Under the pieces are notes generated by a model. It searched no databases. It was not told the DNA's origin and saw only the letters and a program-made list of their open reading frames with translations. A stretch of DNA of 64,000 nt from VBAS01 sp963773465. Its GTDB lineage: Bacteria > Bacteroidota > Bacteroidia > Chitinophagales > Chitinophagaceae. The stretch is taken from NCBI GenBank assembly GCA_963773465.1, contig CAVZBF010000001.1:2103713-2167712 (forward strand), in the 5' to 3' direction. Positions 63,046-64,000 of the stretch are shown in pieces; position 1 is the first letter of the stretch, and the number at the start of each line of letters is the position of its first letter. Both the position numbers and the translations under genes were made by a program.

Positions 63046-64000
63046 TTATCTCTGCACCCTTCCGCTCCCATCACCTTTCATCAGTTCTTTTACATCACTT
63101 AATGTAGCATGATTCAGATCGCCAGGAATAGTATGTTTCATTGCAGATGCCGCTACACCAAATTCAGCAGCATCCGGCATTGACATACCTGTAACCAATC
63201 CATAAATAAATCCACTGGCAAAAGAATCACCACTGCCTACACGGTCAACGATGCGTACTTCATATTTCTTGGTATGATAAAAATCTTTGCCATCATATAC
63301 CAATGCACTCCATCCATTATCACTGGCACTATGGCTTTCACGCAATGAAGAAGCAATATATTTAAAACCGAATTTCTCTTTCATTTGTTTAAATACATCT
63401 TTAAATCCATCAAGATTCAATTCGCCTTTTGTTACATCGGTATCTTTTGCTTTAAAGCCAAGCGTTGTATCAGCATCTTCTTCATTACCGATACAAACAT
63501 CTACATATTGGCAAAGCTTTGTCATCACTTCTCTTGCTTTTTCTTTACTCCATAATTTTTTACGGTAATTAAGATCAATGCTTGTTGTAATACCTTTTGC
63601 TTTTGCAGCTTTTAATGCAGCTTCGGTTAATGCAGCAGCTTTATCACTCAATGCCGGTGTAATACCGGTTGTATGAAACCAATCTGCACCATCCAGTATT
63701 TTATCAAAATCAAATTCTCTGATATCTACTTCAGCAATAGAAGCGCCTGCCCTGTCATAAATAACCTGTGATGCCCGCATGGAAGCACCTGTTTCCAAAA
63801 AATAAATACCCAAGCCGATCGCCACCTCTTGCTATAAATTGTGTATCCACACCATAACGGCGCAAATGATTGATGGCAGATTGACCGATTGCATTATTGG
63901 GAACTTTCGTCACAAATGTTCCATTCAATCCATAATTACATAATGCTGCGGCAACATTTGCTTCGCCACCACCATAGGTGACATCAAATGTATCAGCCTG
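63046..64000 (-). pseudogene. kdgK: 2-dehydro-3-deoxygluconokinase, 5'-partial and frameshifted
   Basis: PfkB-family sugar kinase. The N-terminal part read from the window edge (DTFDVTYGGGEANVAAAL, FVTKVPNNAIGQSAINHLRRYGVDT) is in one frame, and the rest (GIYFLETGASMRASQVIYDRAG... DRVGSGDSFASGFIYGLVTG... AASAMKHTIPGDLNH) is in another; the switch lies near 63825. GGGEAN is the substrate loop and GSGDSFASG holds the catalytic Asp. About 25 N-terminal residues lie beyond the window. Reaction: ATP-dependent phosphorylation of 2-keto-3-deoxygluconate. Probably the first of the genes seen here in the operon. Confidence 0.85.

Noticed and set aside
1..64000. CRISPR arrays, rRNA operons, IS elements with transposases
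   Set aside because: I found no regularly spaced repeats, no rRNA-like sequence and no transposase reading frame.

Overview
The window looks like a chromosome segment of a soil or freshwater Bacteroidota bacterium, most likely of the Chitinophagaceae. This is inferred from AT-rich DNA, weak Shine-Dalgarno signals, Bacteroidota-restricted families (DUF4421, HYC_CC_PP, a UpxY-type NusG paralogue) and MKK-type signal peptides. I see four blocks.

(1) 1-33.8 kb: a hybrid NRPS/PKS gene cluster, almost entirely on the minus strand. Its apparent head is a NusG-like antiterminator (31.6 kb). Then come a GT2 glycosyltransferase, a NodU/TobZ-type carbamoyltransferase, a GT10-like glycosyltransferase and a PIG-L deacetylase. 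A 4183-residue four-module NRPS follows; hand-read pockets give Thr, Ser, Thr-like and an unassigned acidic pocket. It is translationally coupled to a KS-AT(malonyl)-KR-ACP-TE polyketide synthase that is split by a -1 frameshift at an A7 run. Next are sbnA/sbnB (L-2,3-diaminopropionate synthesis), a JmjC/cupin-8 oxygenase, a half-condensation/A/PCP protein whose carrier serine is replaced by Leu, and a TubC-docked C-A protein running off the left edge. A NarL-type regulator with a degenerate receiver and an Sfp-type phosphopantetheinyl transferase sit divergently at the right end of the cluster. The expected product is a small glycosylated, carbamoylated lipo- or keto-peptide containing diaminopropionate; I cannot match it to a known compound.

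(2) 33.975-58.79 kb: a putative genomic island bounded by a 37-bp direct repeat (one mismatch). The repeat is the 3' end of the tRNA-Ser(UGA) gene at 58.76-58.85 kb. Inside are an eroded nhaD remnant, a SulP transporter, a large copper-handling set and a decayed tyrosine recombinase beside the tRNA. The copper set includes a CopB-type P-ATPase, a multicopper oxidase fused to a CopB-like outer-membrane domain, a second His-tailed multicopper oxidase, HMBD, HMA, DUF3347 and HYC_CC_PP proteins, a TlpA thioredoxin and an HMA-AraC sensor-regulator. A GlxA/AraC regulator, an operon ending in a metallothionein-like micro-ORF and shared operator-like sites lie at 53.7-54.8 kb. A palindromic TTCCGGAA repeat cluster and a HEPN-like gene with a large helical neighbour fill 54.9-58 kb.

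(3) 58.76-58.85 kb: the intact tRNA-Ser(UGA), the presumed attachment site.

(4) 58.96-64 kb: a minus-strand hexuronate/2-keto-3-deoxygluconate catabolic operon (kdgK, YhcH-family protein, KDPG aldolase, ExuT-like MFS transporter, dgoK). Every gene in it except dgoK carries one or more single-base indels, mostly in short homopolymers. That looks more like low-quality consensus than biology, and it bears on how the frameshifts elsewhere should be read.
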